This document shows, piece after piece, positions 35,023 to 43,872 of a stretch of 64,000 nucleotides of DNA. This DNA comes from Mariniphaga sp041687255. GTDB lineage: Bacteria; Bacteroidota; Bacteroidia; Bacteroidales; Prolixibacteraceae. The notes beneath the pieces were generated by a model. That model was not told the DNA's origin. It worked only from the letters and a program-made list of their open reading frames with translations, and made no database searches. The DNA lies in NCBI GenBank assembly GCA_041687255.1, contig JAWLCL010000003.1, positions 310,001-374,000 of the forward strand. Direction: 5' to 3'. A program made the position numbers and the translations under genes. Each line of letters opens with the position of its first letter. The first letter of the stretch is position 1.

Positions 35023-36022
35023 AGAACAGGTGGAATATATGATGAATCACTGCACATTCCCCGATACCTGCAATGAGCCGGTGTTAAAAGAAACACATAT
35101 CTCGTGGATTGTGCTAACCGATAATTTTGCCTTTAAGATTAAACGACCGGTAAAATTCTCATTTCTTGATTTCTCCTCTTCCGAAAAGCGGAAATTTTAT
35201 TGTCATCAGGAAATCAAGTTGAACCGAAGAACCGCCCCGGAAATGTACCTTAAGGTAATCCCGGTAACGAATCAGATGGCCGGATTGGCAAATGAGGAAC
35301 AGGAGAAGGAAGTTATTGATCATGCCGTCCAGATGAAGCGAATGGACGATACCCTTGAGATGGATAAGATGCTGGCCAATGATGAGGTGACTGAACACCA
35401 TATCGACAGGCTCGCCGAAAAAGTTGCAAAATTCCATAAGAAAATCCGGGTTTTAAAAAACGCTTTTGCCACACTTAACTTTCAGGAACGTTTTGCTGAT
35501 ATACAACATGTAAGCACCTTCCTTGCAGAAAAAGCAGGCGCTGAATGGGAAAGCCGGATCAATGAAGGTGTTGAAAAATCATTTAACTACCTTAATTCGA
35601 TTCGAAATTTGTCGAACCACCGGGTGATTACCGGTTTTCATAAAAACTGCCATGGTGACCTTAACGCCAGCAATATTTTTCTCTACGATGATCCGGTGAT
35701 TTTCGACTGTATTGAATTTAACAGCGATTATCGGAGAATTGACATTCTTAATGACATTGCTTTTTTATGTGTTGATCTTGATTTCTTTGGAAAGCAGGAT
35801 TTAAGCGAGCGTTTCTATGATAAGTACCTTCAATTTTATGGTATAGAGGACGATCCTCAAAGCCGCAGGTTATTTATCTATTATAAAAGTTACCGGGCCA
35901 GTGTAAGAGCGAAAGTGATCCTTTTAGATATGAAAAATAACCCCGAATCAGGGAATGAAGAAATGTTGGATGATGCTAAAAAATACATCCTGATGATGGA
36001 GGAATATCTTAAAGATTTTTGA
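35015..36022 (+). CDS. COG2187-type aminoglycoside-phosphotransferase-like protein
   Basis: This 335-residue kinase-fold protein has NFAFKIKRPVKFSFLDFSS with a likely catalytic lysine, the catalytic loop CHGDLNASNIFL (His-Gly-Asp-x4-Asn) and FDCIEFNSDYRRIDILNDIAF with the metal-binding acidic residues. This is the N-terminal half of the bifunctional COG2187 family, here a separate gene following the AAA_33 kinase. It sits in an operon-like order with PEP synthase 47 nt downstream. The substrate is unknown; antibiotic resistance should not be assumed. Confidence 0.82.
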   Translation: MNKEQVEYMMNHCTFPDTCNEPVLKETHISWIVLTDNFAFKIKRPVKFSFLDFSSSEKRKFYCHQEIKLNRRTAPEMYLKVIPVTNQMAGLANEEQEKEVIDHAVQMKRMDDTLEMDKMLANDEVTEHHIDRLAEKVAKFHKKIRVLKNAFATLNFQERFADIQHVSTFLAEKAGAEWESRINEGVEKSFNYLNSIRNLSNHRVITGFHKNCHGDLNASNIFLYDDPVIFDCIEFNSDYRRIDILNDIAFLCVDLDFFGKQDLSERFYDKYLQFYGIEDDPQSRRLFIYYKSYRASVRAKVILLDMKNNPESGNEEMLDDAKKYILMMEEYLKDF

Positions 36023-36069
36023 TAAAGAAGGCGTTAATTAATTGTTGAAATTGAATTAAAATTAAAGAT

Positions 36070-38445
36070 ATGAAACTGATATACAAGTTTGAAGAACTGG
36101 ACAATAAAAAAGTTAAGGAAGTGGGCGGGAAGAATGCTTCCCTTGGTGAAATGTACCGCGATTTAGGCAAAAAAGGAATTAAAATTCCGGATGGTTTTGC
36201 CACCTCGGCTGAAGCTTACTGGAAGTTTATAAGGGAAAACAAAATTGAAGATTCACTGAAGGAGGCTTTGGCTTCTCTCGATAAAGATGCTGAAAACCTC
36301 AAGGAAGTTGGGGCAAAATGCCGGGAATTGGTTATGGGCGGTTCTATTCCTGAAGTGGTTAAAGAAAAGATTCTGTCGGGATTTGAAGATCTGAAAAAGC
36401 GTGAGGAGTCATTGGAAAGTGTGGCCGTCCGTAGCAGTGCAACTGCCGAAGATTTACCCGAAGCCAGCTTTGCAGGCCAGCACGAATCATTTATGAACAT
36501 CAAAACAGAGGAGGAGTTGCTTGATGCCTGGAAAAAATGTGTAGCTTCATTATTTACTGACAGAGCCATAAAATACCGCGAAAAGAACAATTTTGAACAT
36601 ATGAAAGTAGCCCTGTCGGTAGGGGTGCAGAAAATGGTACGTTCCGATAAATCCTCAGCCGGAGTTGCTTTTACAATCGATCCTGAAAGCGGATTCGAGA
36701 ATGTAATACTCATTAACGGCGCGTGGGGTTTGGGCGATAATGTAGTACAGGGAGCCGTTTTAACCGATGAGTTTTACCTGTTTAAGGAAGCCCTTAAATC
36801 GGGGAAAAAGCCTATTCTCTCTAAACGACTCGGCTCGAAAGCCAAAATGATGGTTTACAATGAAAAGAAAAAGCATGGGGAAACAACAATTAACAAGCGT
36901 ACACCCGGGGAATTGAGAAGAAAGTATGTTTTAACCGATGAGGAACTGGTGAAATTGGGCAACTGGTGCCTCGACATTGAAAACCATTATAAAAAGCCCA
37001 TGGATATAGAATGGGCAAAAGATGGCAATACCGAAGAGCTCTATATAGTACAGGCACGGCCTGAAACGGTTCATTCTTCAAAAGAAGATACCAATAAATT
37101 AAAGAAGTACAGCATGAAGGAGAAAGGTAAATCTCCTCTGCTTACCGGTATAGGAATAGGTGATAAAATTGCCGCCGGAAAGGTAAAAGTGCTGAAATCG
37201 CCTGAAGAATCGGATAAGCTTGAAAAAGGTGATGTACTGGTAACTGAAATTACAAACCCCGATTGGGACCCGGTAATGAAAAAAGCGGCTGCTATTATTA
37301 CAAACAGCGGAGGCCGTACCAGCCATGCTGCGATCGTTGCACGTGAGCTTGGTGCTGTTGCTGTGGTGGGTACAAAAAATGCCACTGAAAAACTGAAGGA
37401 TGGACAGGAGGTTACCGTATCATGTGCCAAAGGGAATGAAGGGATGATTTATGAAGGTATCCTTAAATGGGATGAAAAGGAGATAAATTTGAAAAAACTT
37501 GGCAAACCCAAAACTGAAGTAATGCTTATACTGGCAAATCCGGGGGCTGCTTTTACAAACGCCATGCTGCCGGTTGACGGGGTGGGATTGATGCGCCTTG
37601 AGTTTGTAATTAACAGTTCTATAAAAATACACCCTCTGGCCCTGATTAATTACGATAAATTAAAAAGCAGAAAAGACAAAAGAGCAATTAAGAAGCTTAC
37701 ATCGGAATATGAAGATAAAAAGGAGTATTTCGTTGAAAAACTTTCAAGAGCCGTAGCTACTATCGCTGCTGCTTTCTATCCCGGTGATGTTATTGTACGG
37801 ATGAGCGATTTCAAATCAAACGAATATGCCGACCTGATTGGAGGCAAACAATTTGAACTTTCTGAAGAAAACCCAATGGTAGGCTTCAGGGGAGCATCCC
37901 GCTACTATCATGAAAAGTACCGTGAAGGTTTTGCTCTCGAATGCCAGGCCATGCGTATTGTTAGGGAAGATATGGGCCTTAACAATGTCAAGCTGATGAT
38001 TCCTTTCTGCCGGACAGTGGAGGAAGGCAAAAAAGTGCAGGAGGTGATGGCAGAAAACGGCCTTGTTCGCGGAGAGAACGGCCTGGAAATATATGTCATG
38101 ACAGAAATACCAAACAATGTACTGATGGCTGAAGAATTTGCAAAAATATTTGACGGCTTCTCAATTGGTTCTAACGATCTTACGCAACTTACCCTTGGAA
38201 TAGACAGGGATTCAGAAGTTGTAAGCGAGTTGTTTGATGAGCGGAGCGAAGGCGTAAAAGAAATGCTTCGCATGGCCATTAAAAAAGCACATAAGAAAAA
38301 GAAAAAGATAGGATTATGCGGCCAGGCTCCCAGCGATTTCCCTGAAATGGCCCGCTTCCTTGTGGAGCAGGGTATCGACAGCATCTCATTTAATCCCGAC
38401 GCGGTAGCTACCGGAATTGAAAATATTGTGAAAGCTGAGAAATAA
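36070..38445 (+). CDS. ppsA: Phosphoenolpyruvate synthase
   Basis: This 791-residue enzyme converts pyruvate, ATP and water to PEP, AMP and phosphate for gluconeogenesis. The N-terminal ATP-grasp begins GGKNASLGEM. The phosphohistidine domain is TNSGGRTSHAAIVAREL with His419, and the C-terminal PEP-binding barrel has GFRGASRYY, IGSNDLTQL and GLCGQAPSD with the conserved cysteine. The length equals the E. coli enzyme. It follows the phosphotransferase gene closely and precedes a DNA glycosylase, an arrangement that looks like a survival group rather than a carbon pathway. Confidence 0.94.
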   Translation: MKLIYKFEELDNKKVKEVGGKNASLGEMYRDLGKKGIKIPDGFATSAEAYWKFIRENKIEDSLKEALASLDKDAENLKEVGAKCRELVMGGSIPEVVKEKILSGFEDLKKREESLESVAVRSSATAEDLPEASFAGQHESFMNIKTEEELLDAWKKCVASLFTDRAIKYREKNNFEHMKVALSVGVQKMVRSDKSSAGVAFTIDPESGFENVILINGAWGLGDNVVQGAVLTDEFYLFKEALKSGKKPILSKRLGSKAKMMVYNEKKKHGETTINKRTPGELRRKYVLTDEELVKLGNWCLDIENHYKKPMDIEWAKDGNTEELYIVQARPETVHSSKEDTNKLKKYSMKEKGKSPLLTGIGIGDKIAAGKVKVLKSPEESDKLEKGDVLVTEITNPDWDPVMKKAAAIITNSGGRTSHAAIVARELGAVAVVGTKNATEKLKDGQEVTVSCAKGNEGMIYEGILKWDEKEINLKKLGKPKTEVMLILANPGAAFTNAMLPVDGVGLMRLEFVINSSIKIHPLALINYDKLKSRKDKRAIKKLTSEYEDKKEYFVEKLSRAVATIAAAFYPGDVIVRMSDFKSNEYADLIGGKQFELSEENPMVGFRGASRYYHEKYREGFALECQAMRIVREDMGLNNVKLMIPFCRTVEEGKKVQEVMAENGLVRGENGLEIYVMTEIPNNVLMAEEFAKIFDGFSIGSNDLTQLTLGIDRDSEVVSELFDERSEGVKEMLRMAIKKAHKKKKKIGLCGQAPSDFPEMARFLVEQGIDSISFNPDAVATGIENIVKAEK

Positions 38446-38481
38446 ATACTGCAGATTTAGCCTGCAAAAATGAATGATGTT

Positions 38482-39261
38482 ATGCCGGAATTACCCGATG
38501 TGGAAATTTTTAGAAAAGAGGCTGTAAAATGTAAAAATTCAGGAATCGAACGTATAGAAGTTTTCGATGCTAAGTTTGTGAAAAATTCAGAAAATGAATT
38601 GAATAAAATCTTTAAGGGTAAGCATTTTAAAAAAGTTTTGCGACGGGGTAAATATCTGTTTCTTACGGCGGAGAAAGGTGAGGCTATCGTTATGCATTTT
38701 GGCATGACAGGGAATCTTGATTATTTAAAAAAAAATGAAGAGGTCCCAAAATATACCCGGTGCAGCTTTTTCTTTAAAAATAAACATGCCCTGCATGTTA
38801 TAAGCCGTCGCAAATTGGGGTACATTGAATCCGCAGCAGATTCCGAAAGGTACATTAATGAAAAAGAGTTGGGGAAGGATGCCATGGAACTGAGCAAATC
38901 AGAATTCCTGAATTTGTTCAGGAATAAAAATTCAATGATAAAAACTGCCCTTACTGACCAATCTATGATGTCAGGAATAGGGAATGTATATGCCGATGAA
39001 ATACTCTACCAGGCAAGGGTGCATCCTCGTAAAAGAACCAATCAGATTTCAGATAAAGAAATGCTCAGGCTTTTTGATGAAATGAAACGGGTTCTGGAAA
39101 CTGCCATTGAAAAGGGTGCCGATGTTAATAAATTGCCTGGAGACTTCCTTTTGCCTGTTCGGAAAGAAGGTAACAGCTGCCCCGGGTGTAAGGGTAAACT
39201 GGAGATGACAAAGATTTCAGGAAGGACAACTTATTTTTGTCCTTCCTGTCAAAAAAATTAA
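38482..39261 (+). CDS. Formamidopyrimidine/endonuclease VIII-type DNA glycosylase
   Basis: This 259-residue base-excision enzyme removes oxidised bases and nicks the strand. Starting at ATG 38482 puts the catalytic Pro2-Glu3 (PELPDVE) at the N terminus; the ATG at 38470 would bury it. VLRRGKYLFL carries the catalytic lysine, QSMMSGIGNVYADEILYQA forms the helix-two-turn-helix, and a C-terminal zinc finger has two Cys-x2-Cys pairs (CPGC, CPSC). Fpg versus Nei cannot be settled by eye. Together with PolX it suggests oxidative DNA damage repair. Confidence 0.92.
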   Translation: MPELPDVEIFRKEAVKCKNSGIERIEVFDAKFVKNSENELNKIFKGKHFKKVLRRGKYLFLTAEKGEAIVMHFGMTGNLDYLKKNEEVPKYTRCSFFFKNKHALHVISRRKLGYIESAADSERYINEKELGKDAMELSKSEFLNLFRNKNSMIKTALTDQSMMSGIGNVYADEILYQARVHPRKRTNQISDKEMLRLFDEMKRVLETAIEKGADVNKLPGDFLLPVRKEGNSCPGCKGKLEMTKISGRTTYFCPSCQKN

Positions 39262-39283
39262 GTAAAGTAAAACATCCAGTGAA

Positions 39284-39745
39284 TTATATTCTGAATTTTC
39301 CCATGTATTCAGTTTTATCCAGAGTTATGCCTTTAGCGGCCTTGTAAAAATCTTCCACCTTATTTATTGATTCCGGCGGAAGTTTTTTCTTCAGGGCAAA
39401 TAACCTGAAAAAGTATCTGTGCTCTTCCCCTTTGGGAGGGCAGGGGCCACCGTATCCTGTTTTGCCAAAATCGTTTTTAGCTTGTTGTGCTCCATTCTTC
39501 AGATGTTTTTCTACCGGTGATACATCATTCAGGGTGTTCACGTCTGAAGGAATATTGTATATCAGCCAATGCAGAAAAGTTCCCCCCGGTGCATCCGGGT
39601 CTTCCAGAACGAGTGCGAATGTAACAGTTCCTTTGGGAGCTTCATCCCACCGGAGGGGAGGAGGTACATCCTCCCCCTTGCATGAATGTTTGTCCGGTAT
39701 GGACGCTCCATGTTCGAATGCTGTGCTTGTTAAATTAAATGCCAT
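39284..39745 (-). CDS. YbhB/YbcL-type PEBP (Raf kinase inhibitor-like) protein
   Basis: This 153-residue protein has the PEBP ligand-pocket motifs EDPDAPGGTFLHWLIYNIP and GYGGPCPPKGEEHRYFF. The family binds phospholipid head groups or phosphates; bacterial roles are poorly known. I start at ATG 39745, where the PEBP domain begins, instead of 39778, which would overlap the end of the DUF2267 gene by 20 nt. It follows DUF2267 in a minus-strand run. Confidence 0.88.
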   Translation of the reverse strand: MAFNLTSTAFEHGASIPDKHSCKGEDVPPPLRWDEAPKGTVTFALVLEDPDAPGGTFLHWLIYNIPSDVNTLNDVSPVEKHLKNGAQQAKNDFGKTGYGGPCPPKGEEHRYFFRLFALKKKLPPESINKVEDFYKAAKGITLDKTEYMGKFRI

Positions 39746-39758
39746 AGTTATTGCGTTT

Positions 39759-40205
39759 TTATCGGATGCTTTCTTCAACCAGTTGTTTTATTTCTTCAGG
39801 TAACTGCGACAGGATATGTCTTGTTTCTCCTTGCGAAACATAAGGACTCAGTTCTTCAAGAACTATATGGACAATATCTATTGTATGAATATCCCAATCA
39901 AACCGGAATTCACCATACCTGTCCTGATGTCTTTTCACTTCTTCAATAAACTCATCCAGGGTGTTTATTTGTGTTGGCTTTTCCCTGTATGTCCAATCTT
40001 CTACATAGACCATTTTAAGAAACATCGGTAACTGGGCCATTAAATCCATGCCTTCACTTACAGTTAACCGGTCACGAAGCGTATGAAGCACTGCCCTCAG
40101 TATTATTCCGGTTCGCTGAATTTCATCTTCATGCCCTAGACGTGAAGCCAGATTCTTTAAAAAACTGTTTCCGTCTTTTGCATATTTTTCATAATTAATA
40201 GCCAT
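39759..40205 (-). CDS. DUF2267 protein
   Basis: This 148-residue protein matches DUF2267, an all-helical family with two related halves. Segments such as FLKNLASRLGHEDEIQRTGIILRAVLHTLRDRL and VLEELSPYVSQGETRHILSQLPEEIKQL are typical. The function is unknown, but the family often lies beside stress genes (universal stress proteins, alcohol dehydrogenases, SDRs). It precedes the PEBP gene at a 13-nt gap, so co-transcription is likely. Confidence 0.88.
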   Translation of the reverse strand: MAINYEKYAKDGNSFLKNLASRLGHEDEIQRTGIILRAVLHTLRDRLTVSEGMDLMAQLPMFLKMVYVEDWTYREKPTQINTLDEFIEEVKRHQDRYGEFRFDWDIHTIDIVHIVLEELSPYVSQGETRHILSQLPEEIKQLVEESIR

Positions 40206-40374
40206 AATTCCTCCTCTTTAATGGTTAATGTTTATTTGTTTTTCACTTCACACATCCACTTTAAGAAATCTGTGCCAAAACGTGAGCTGTTCTTTATCAG
40301 GGGAACTTTAAAAATTAATCCATTGCGATGGGGAAGATTTTCACATAGTTTGTAGAATTGTTGTACAAAAAATG

Positions 40375-41103
40375 CTAGCTGAACATTTTCATAAGACTCT
40401 GTGCATTTTTAACAGCCCAGGCATTATGGTCGTTATTAAAGTAGATGTACAAACGATCGACCTCCTTCATTTCTGACAACCTTTTATACCAATTTTTAAG
40501 CTCATCTTCCGAATAACGGTAATTGTACCAGCTGCTTTTACCATGAAACCGAACGTATGCAGTTTTGGCTGTTGACACAGCATCTTCAGGAAGATTGTCT
40601 GGCGCTGATAATATGCAATAGGTTATTTTATATTTCTTTAGAAGCAAATAAACCGGTTCATCGAACCATGATTCATGACGGAATTCAACAACATGATGCG
40701 TACGTGCATCCAGCAGCTTGAGAAATTTTTCAAGTTTAGGCTCGTTTTTATGAAGATTGCCGGGAAGCTGCCAAAGTACACAACCAAGTTTGCTGCCCAG
40801 TGTTTTAATTGCATCATCGAAGGCATAAAATCTATCCCGAAAATCATCATCGACATTTAATTTCTTTTGATGTGTGAAATACCGGTTAGCTTTTATTGTA
40901 AATTTAAAATCGGAAGGGGTTTTTTCCATCCAGTCAAGGAAATTCTTTTCCTCCGGCATTTTATAAAAGGTATTGTTTATTTCTACTGTTTTAAAATGCT
41001 TTGAATAGAAATTAAGCCACTCTTTTTTGGGAAGTTTTTCGGGGTAAAATTTATTTCTCCAATCGGAATAATGAAAGCCGCTGCAACCGATATACGTCTT
41101 CAT
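40375..41103 (-). CDS. DUF72 protein (YecE-like)
   Basis: This 242-residue TIM-barrel protein has the DUF72 signatures GCSGFHYSDWRNKFYPE at the N terminus, then FTIKANRYFTH, LGCVLWQLP, HVVEFRHESWF and TAYVRFHGKSSWYNYRYS, with IYFNNDHNAWAVKNA near the end. The biochemical role is unknown; members occur beside DNA-repair and stress genes. It is upstream of DUF2267 in the same direction with a 169-nt gap. It is the usual full length. Confidence 0.9.
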   Translation of the reverse strand: MKTYIGCSGFHYSDWRNKFYPEKLPKKEWLNFYSKHFKTVEINNTFYKMPEEKNFLDWMEKTPSDFKFTIKANRYFTHQKKLNVDDDFRDRFYAFDDAIKTLGSKLGCVLWQLPGNLHKNEPKLEKFLKLLDARTHHVVEFRHESWFDEPVYLLLKKYKITYCILSAPDNLPEDAVSTAKTAYVRFHGKSSWYNYRYSEDELKNWYKRLSEMKEVDRLYIYFNNDHNAWAVKNAQSLMKMFS

Positions 41104-41217
41104 GTGTAATAATTTATACGTTGTAAGATTAACGAATTAATTACATTGAGCATACCGCGAATTCGGTGCCAGCAATTTTGTTCCGGCACATATGAGGTCT
41201 GAATCCTGCTACTGTTT

Positions 41218-42684
41218 TCAGCCCATTATCATTCCGATAATAGTTGCCGACATCAGTGAAGAAAGTGTTCCGCCAATAAGTGCAGGCACCCCGTATTTTG
41301 AAAGCAGTACCCGGCGTCCGGGAGCCAAAGCTCCAATGCCGCCTATTTGTATACCGATTGAGGAAAAATTTGCAAAGCCGCATAATATATAAGTGGCCAT
41401 AATAATTGATTTGGGGTGGGTAAAGGCAGCCGAGGCTTTTAAATCGGCCAGGCTGATGTAGCCTATGAATTCGGTAAGAATTAACTTCTCCCCAAGCAGT
41501 CTGCCTACCAGAACAATATCTTCGGTACCGACACCTATAAGCCACATAAGCGGTGCAAAGGTATAACCCAGAATAAACTGCAGTGAAAGTCCGTCGTAGC
41601 GGCCATTTGTGCCTTCCACGATTAGCTGGTTCAGAGTGGTCCACTGGCCAATTTTTCCTACAATAAAATTGAACATGGCAATAAATGCAATAAAGGCCAG
41701 CAGCATGGCTGCAACATTTACTGCAAGCTTAACTCCTTCGCTGGTGCCATTGGTTATTGCATCCAACACATTGCTGCCGATTTTTTCACGGCTGACTTCA
41801 ATCTGTTTATCGATGGCTTCTGTTGGAGGAACAAGCATTTTTGAAAACACAATGGCAGCCGGTGCCGCCATTATGGAAGCTGCCAGCAGATGTTTTGCAA
41901 ATTCAAGCCTTAACACAGGGTCGTTCCCCCCTAACAAGGCTATATATGCGGCTAATACACCCCCCGCCATTGTAGCCATACCTCCTGTCATGACCAGCAG
42001 GATTTCTGATTTGCTCATTTTCTCGAGGTAAGCCTTAATCATTAACGGAGATTCTGTCTGACCCAGAAAAATATTACCGGCTACAGAAAGCGATTCAGCA
42101 CCGGAAATGCGCAGCGCCCTGGTGAACAGCCATGCCAGTCCCCAGACAACCTTCTGGATAATGCCCCAGTAGAAAAGCAGGCTGGTAAGTGCTGAAAAGA
42201 AAATGATGGTAGGCAACACCTGGAACAGGAAAATAAATCCGTAGGTATCGGCATCCATTAGGTCACCCAATAGAAATTCACTCCCGGCCCTTGTAAAATC
42301 AAGTATTTTAACGAAAATCTGTCCCAGGAATTCAAACATGTACCGTATAAATGGTACATACAATACTCCTATTGCCAGCAGTACCTGAATTATGATTCCC
42401 ACCACAACCGTTTTCCAGGGAATTGCCTTTCGGTTGGAGCTTAAAAGAAAGCCCAAAGCCACCAGAACTGCCATGCCCAGCAAGCCCCTGAATAGTGTGC
42501 CGGCTGAATATGGTTTGTCACGTTCTTTCGACAGCAGTATTACCGATGTATCTTTCATCGGAGCTGTTGTGTCAATTTCTATATTTTCTTTACGGGGTTG
42601 TATAGGTTCAGTGGTTTGAGCCTGCAGGGGCTCAAAAAAGAAAATGCCGGCGAAGATAACCAGCAATGCAAATAATTTTTTCAT
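41218..42684 (-). CDS. nupC: Concentrative nucleoside transporter with N-terminal extension
   Basis: This 488-residue inner-membrane transporter imports nucleosides with H+ or Na+. The conserved core includes NIFLGQTESPLMIKAYLEKM, GGMATMAGGVLAAYI, EGVKLAVNVAAMLLAFIAF and the C-terminal CGFANFSSIGIQIGGIGALAP. It has an extra N terminus: a signal-peptide-like segment (1-22) and about 40 polar residues before the transporter helices begin. It lies 9 nt after the bifunctional nuclease gene, so the pair forms an operon. The link between nuclease and nucleoside uptake is plausible. Confidence 0.92.
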   Translation of the reverse strand: MKKLFALLVIFAGIFFFEPLQAQTTEPIQPRKENIEIDTTAPMKDTSVILLSKERDKPYSAGTLFRGLLGMAVLVALGFLLSSNRKAIPWKTVVVGIIIQVLLAIGVLYVPFIRYMFEFLGQIFVKILDFTRAGSEFLLGDLMDADTYGFIFLFQVLPTIIFFSALTSLLFYWGIIQKVVWGLAWLFTRALRISGAESLSVAGNIFLGQTESPLMIKAYLEKMSKSEILLVMTGGMATMAGGVLAAYIALLGGNDPVLRLEFAKHLLAASIMAAPAAIVFSKMLVPPTEAIDKQIEVSREKIGSNVLDAITNGTSEGVKLAVNVAAMLLAFIAFIAMFNFIVGKIGQWTTLNQLIVEGTNGRYDGLSLQFILGYTFAPLMWLIGVGTEDIVLVGRLLGEKLILTEFIGYISLADLKASAAFTHPKSIIMATYILCGFANFSSIGIQIGGIGALAPGRRVLLSKYGVPALIGGTLSSLMSATIIGMIMG

Positions 42685-42693
42685 CTAAAAGGT

Positions 42694-43287
42694 TTAGTTT
42701 TTCTTTCGGTTATTTATTTCATCCCGAATGATGGAAGCTTTTTCATAATCTTCATTCTGCACGGCTTCATTGAGTATTTCATCAAGTTCCTGCATGGTGT
42801 AATGTGAAAAAGGAGAGGATTCCTTCGTTCCCGGCTTTCTTTTTGAAGGGTTAGGCTTCGCCGGTTTTGGCTCATCCGACTCCAGGACGATACCAGCTTT
42901 AGCAAGAATATCTTCGGTGGTGAAAATAGGGCATCTGAACCGCAGAGCCAAAGCAACAGCATCCGAAGTACGCGAATCAATCCTGATTTCTTTTCCGTCC
43001 ATCTCACATAATAGTTCGGAGTAAAAAATTCCTTCCTCAAGCTTATGGATTACTACTTCAAGCAACACAATATTAAAAGCAACGGCAATGTTCTTAATTA
43101 AATCATGTGTCAGCGGGCGAGGAGGTTTTAATCCTTCCAGCTGGATGGCAATAGCCTGTGCTTCAACCGGTCCAATAATGATCGGAATCCGGCGGTCGCC
43201 ACCTTCTTCTGATAAAACTAAAGCATAAGCCCCTGATTGTGTTTGGCTTACTGATAATCCCAGAATGTTCAATCTTATTTTTTGCAT
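42694..43287 (-). CDS. Bifunctional nuclease (DUF151) with C-terminal UVR motif
   Basis: This 197-residue protein has the DUF151 bifunctional nuclease domain (about 1-140), with LNILGLSVSQTQSGAYALVL at the start and RIDSRTSDAVALALRFRCPI near the end. A short linker and a UVR/UvrB-C interaction helix follow (QELDEILNEAVQNEDYEKAS). I start at ATG 43287; the 46 upstream residues in the longer frame are poorly conserved-looking and overlap the promoter. It opens an operon with nupC. The domain cleaves RNA and DNA in some homologues, and the UVR motif hints at an association with excision repair. Confidence 0.9.
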   Translation of the reverse strand: MQKIRLNILGLSVSQTQSGAYALVLSEEGGDRRIPIIIGPVEAQAIAIQLEGLKPPRPLTHDLIKNIAVAFNIVLLEVVIHKLEEGIFYSELLCEMDGKEIRIDSRTSDAVALALRFRCPIFTTEDILAKAGIVLESDEPKPAKPNPSKRKPGTKESSPFSHYTMQELDEILNEAVQNEDYEKASIIRDEINNRKKN

Positions 43288-43320
43288 TCCTCTACAAAAT
43301 CTGGTTTTTATTGTAGTTAA

Positions 43321-43328
43321 CAAATATA
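43321..43328 (-). promoter_or_regulatory. Candidate -7 box of the bifunctional nuclease/nupC operon
   Basis: On the minus strand this is TATATTTG, 33 nt upstream of the start chosen at 43287. It lies inside the longer alternative reading frame, which supports the shorter start. A -33 partner is not evident. Confidence 0.45.
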
Positions 43329-43424
43329 AGAATGATTTGATTAAAGTATGAATAGTTAAGCTATTTCTTTTCGGGTTAATTTGGCTTTGATGATTTATGC
43401 CGTGAAAAATTTGTTTTATCAACA

Positions 43425-43455
43425 TTTGCCAATGTGCTAAAAATAACTACTTTTG
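43425..43455 (+). promoter_or_regulatory. Promoter of rplU-rpmA
   Basis: TTTG at 43425-43428 and TACTTTTG at 43448-43455 are separated by exactly 19 nt, matching both Bacteroidota promoter elements and their spacing. The predicted start near 43462 leaves an 80-nt leader before rplU. Confidence 0.7.
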
Positions 43456-43461
43456 CAGTCC

Positions 43462-43541
43462 GAAATTTTGAATCGTTCAGGCCCGATAAGAGGAAACCCG
43501 ATGGAATCCCGCCTGCCGGTGTAATATTAAATGTTGAAATT
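43462..43541 (+). promoter_or_regulatory. Candidate ribosomal leader of rplU
   Basis: The 80-nt leader between the predicted start site and the rplU ATG contains CAGGC (43478-43482) pairing with GCCTG (43511-43515) around a purine-rich loop. Ribosomal protein leaders often regulate their own operon. The structure is weak and the call is tentative. Confidence 0.3.
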
Positions 43542-43853
43542 ATGTACGCGATTGTAGAGATTGCAGGACAACAGTTCAAAGTAGAAAAGGAAAAGAAGCT
43601 GTATGTACACCTGCTGAATGCCGCCGAAGGCGACGCACTGGATTTTGATAAAGTGTTGCTGATTGGCAACGACAGCGGGATTACTGTTGGAACTCCAACA
43701 GTTAGTGGTGCAAAAGTAACCGCAAAAGTGCTGGGTCATCAAAAAGGTGATAAAGTGCTGGTGTTTAAAAAGAAACGCCGCAAAGGGTATAAGAAACTGA
43801 ACGGACACCGTCAGCAGTTTACCCAGATTCAAATTGATAACATAGTTGGATAA
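43542..43853 (+). CDS. rplU: 50S ribosomal protein L21
   Basis: This 103-residue protein begins MYAIVEIAGQQFKVEKEKKL, the standard bL21 N terminus, and ends in the RNA-binding KKKRRKGYKKLNGHRQQFTQIQI region. The start at 43542 fits the family; the longer frame from 43434 runs through the promoter. It is followed 19 nt later by L27, the usual rplU-rpmA order. Confidence 0.96.
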   Translation: MYAIVEIAGQQFKVEKEKKLYVHLLNAAEGDALDFDKVLLIGNDSGITVGTPTVSGAKVTAKVLGHQKGDKVLVFKKKRRKGYKKLNGHRQQFTQIQIDNIVG

Positions 43854-43872
43854 CTAAAAAACATTCATTACC

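Noticed and set aside
35015..36022. Aminoglycoside resistance gene
   Set aside because: The fold is shared but the protein belongs to the COG2187 family beside an AAA_33 kinase, which is not a resistance context.
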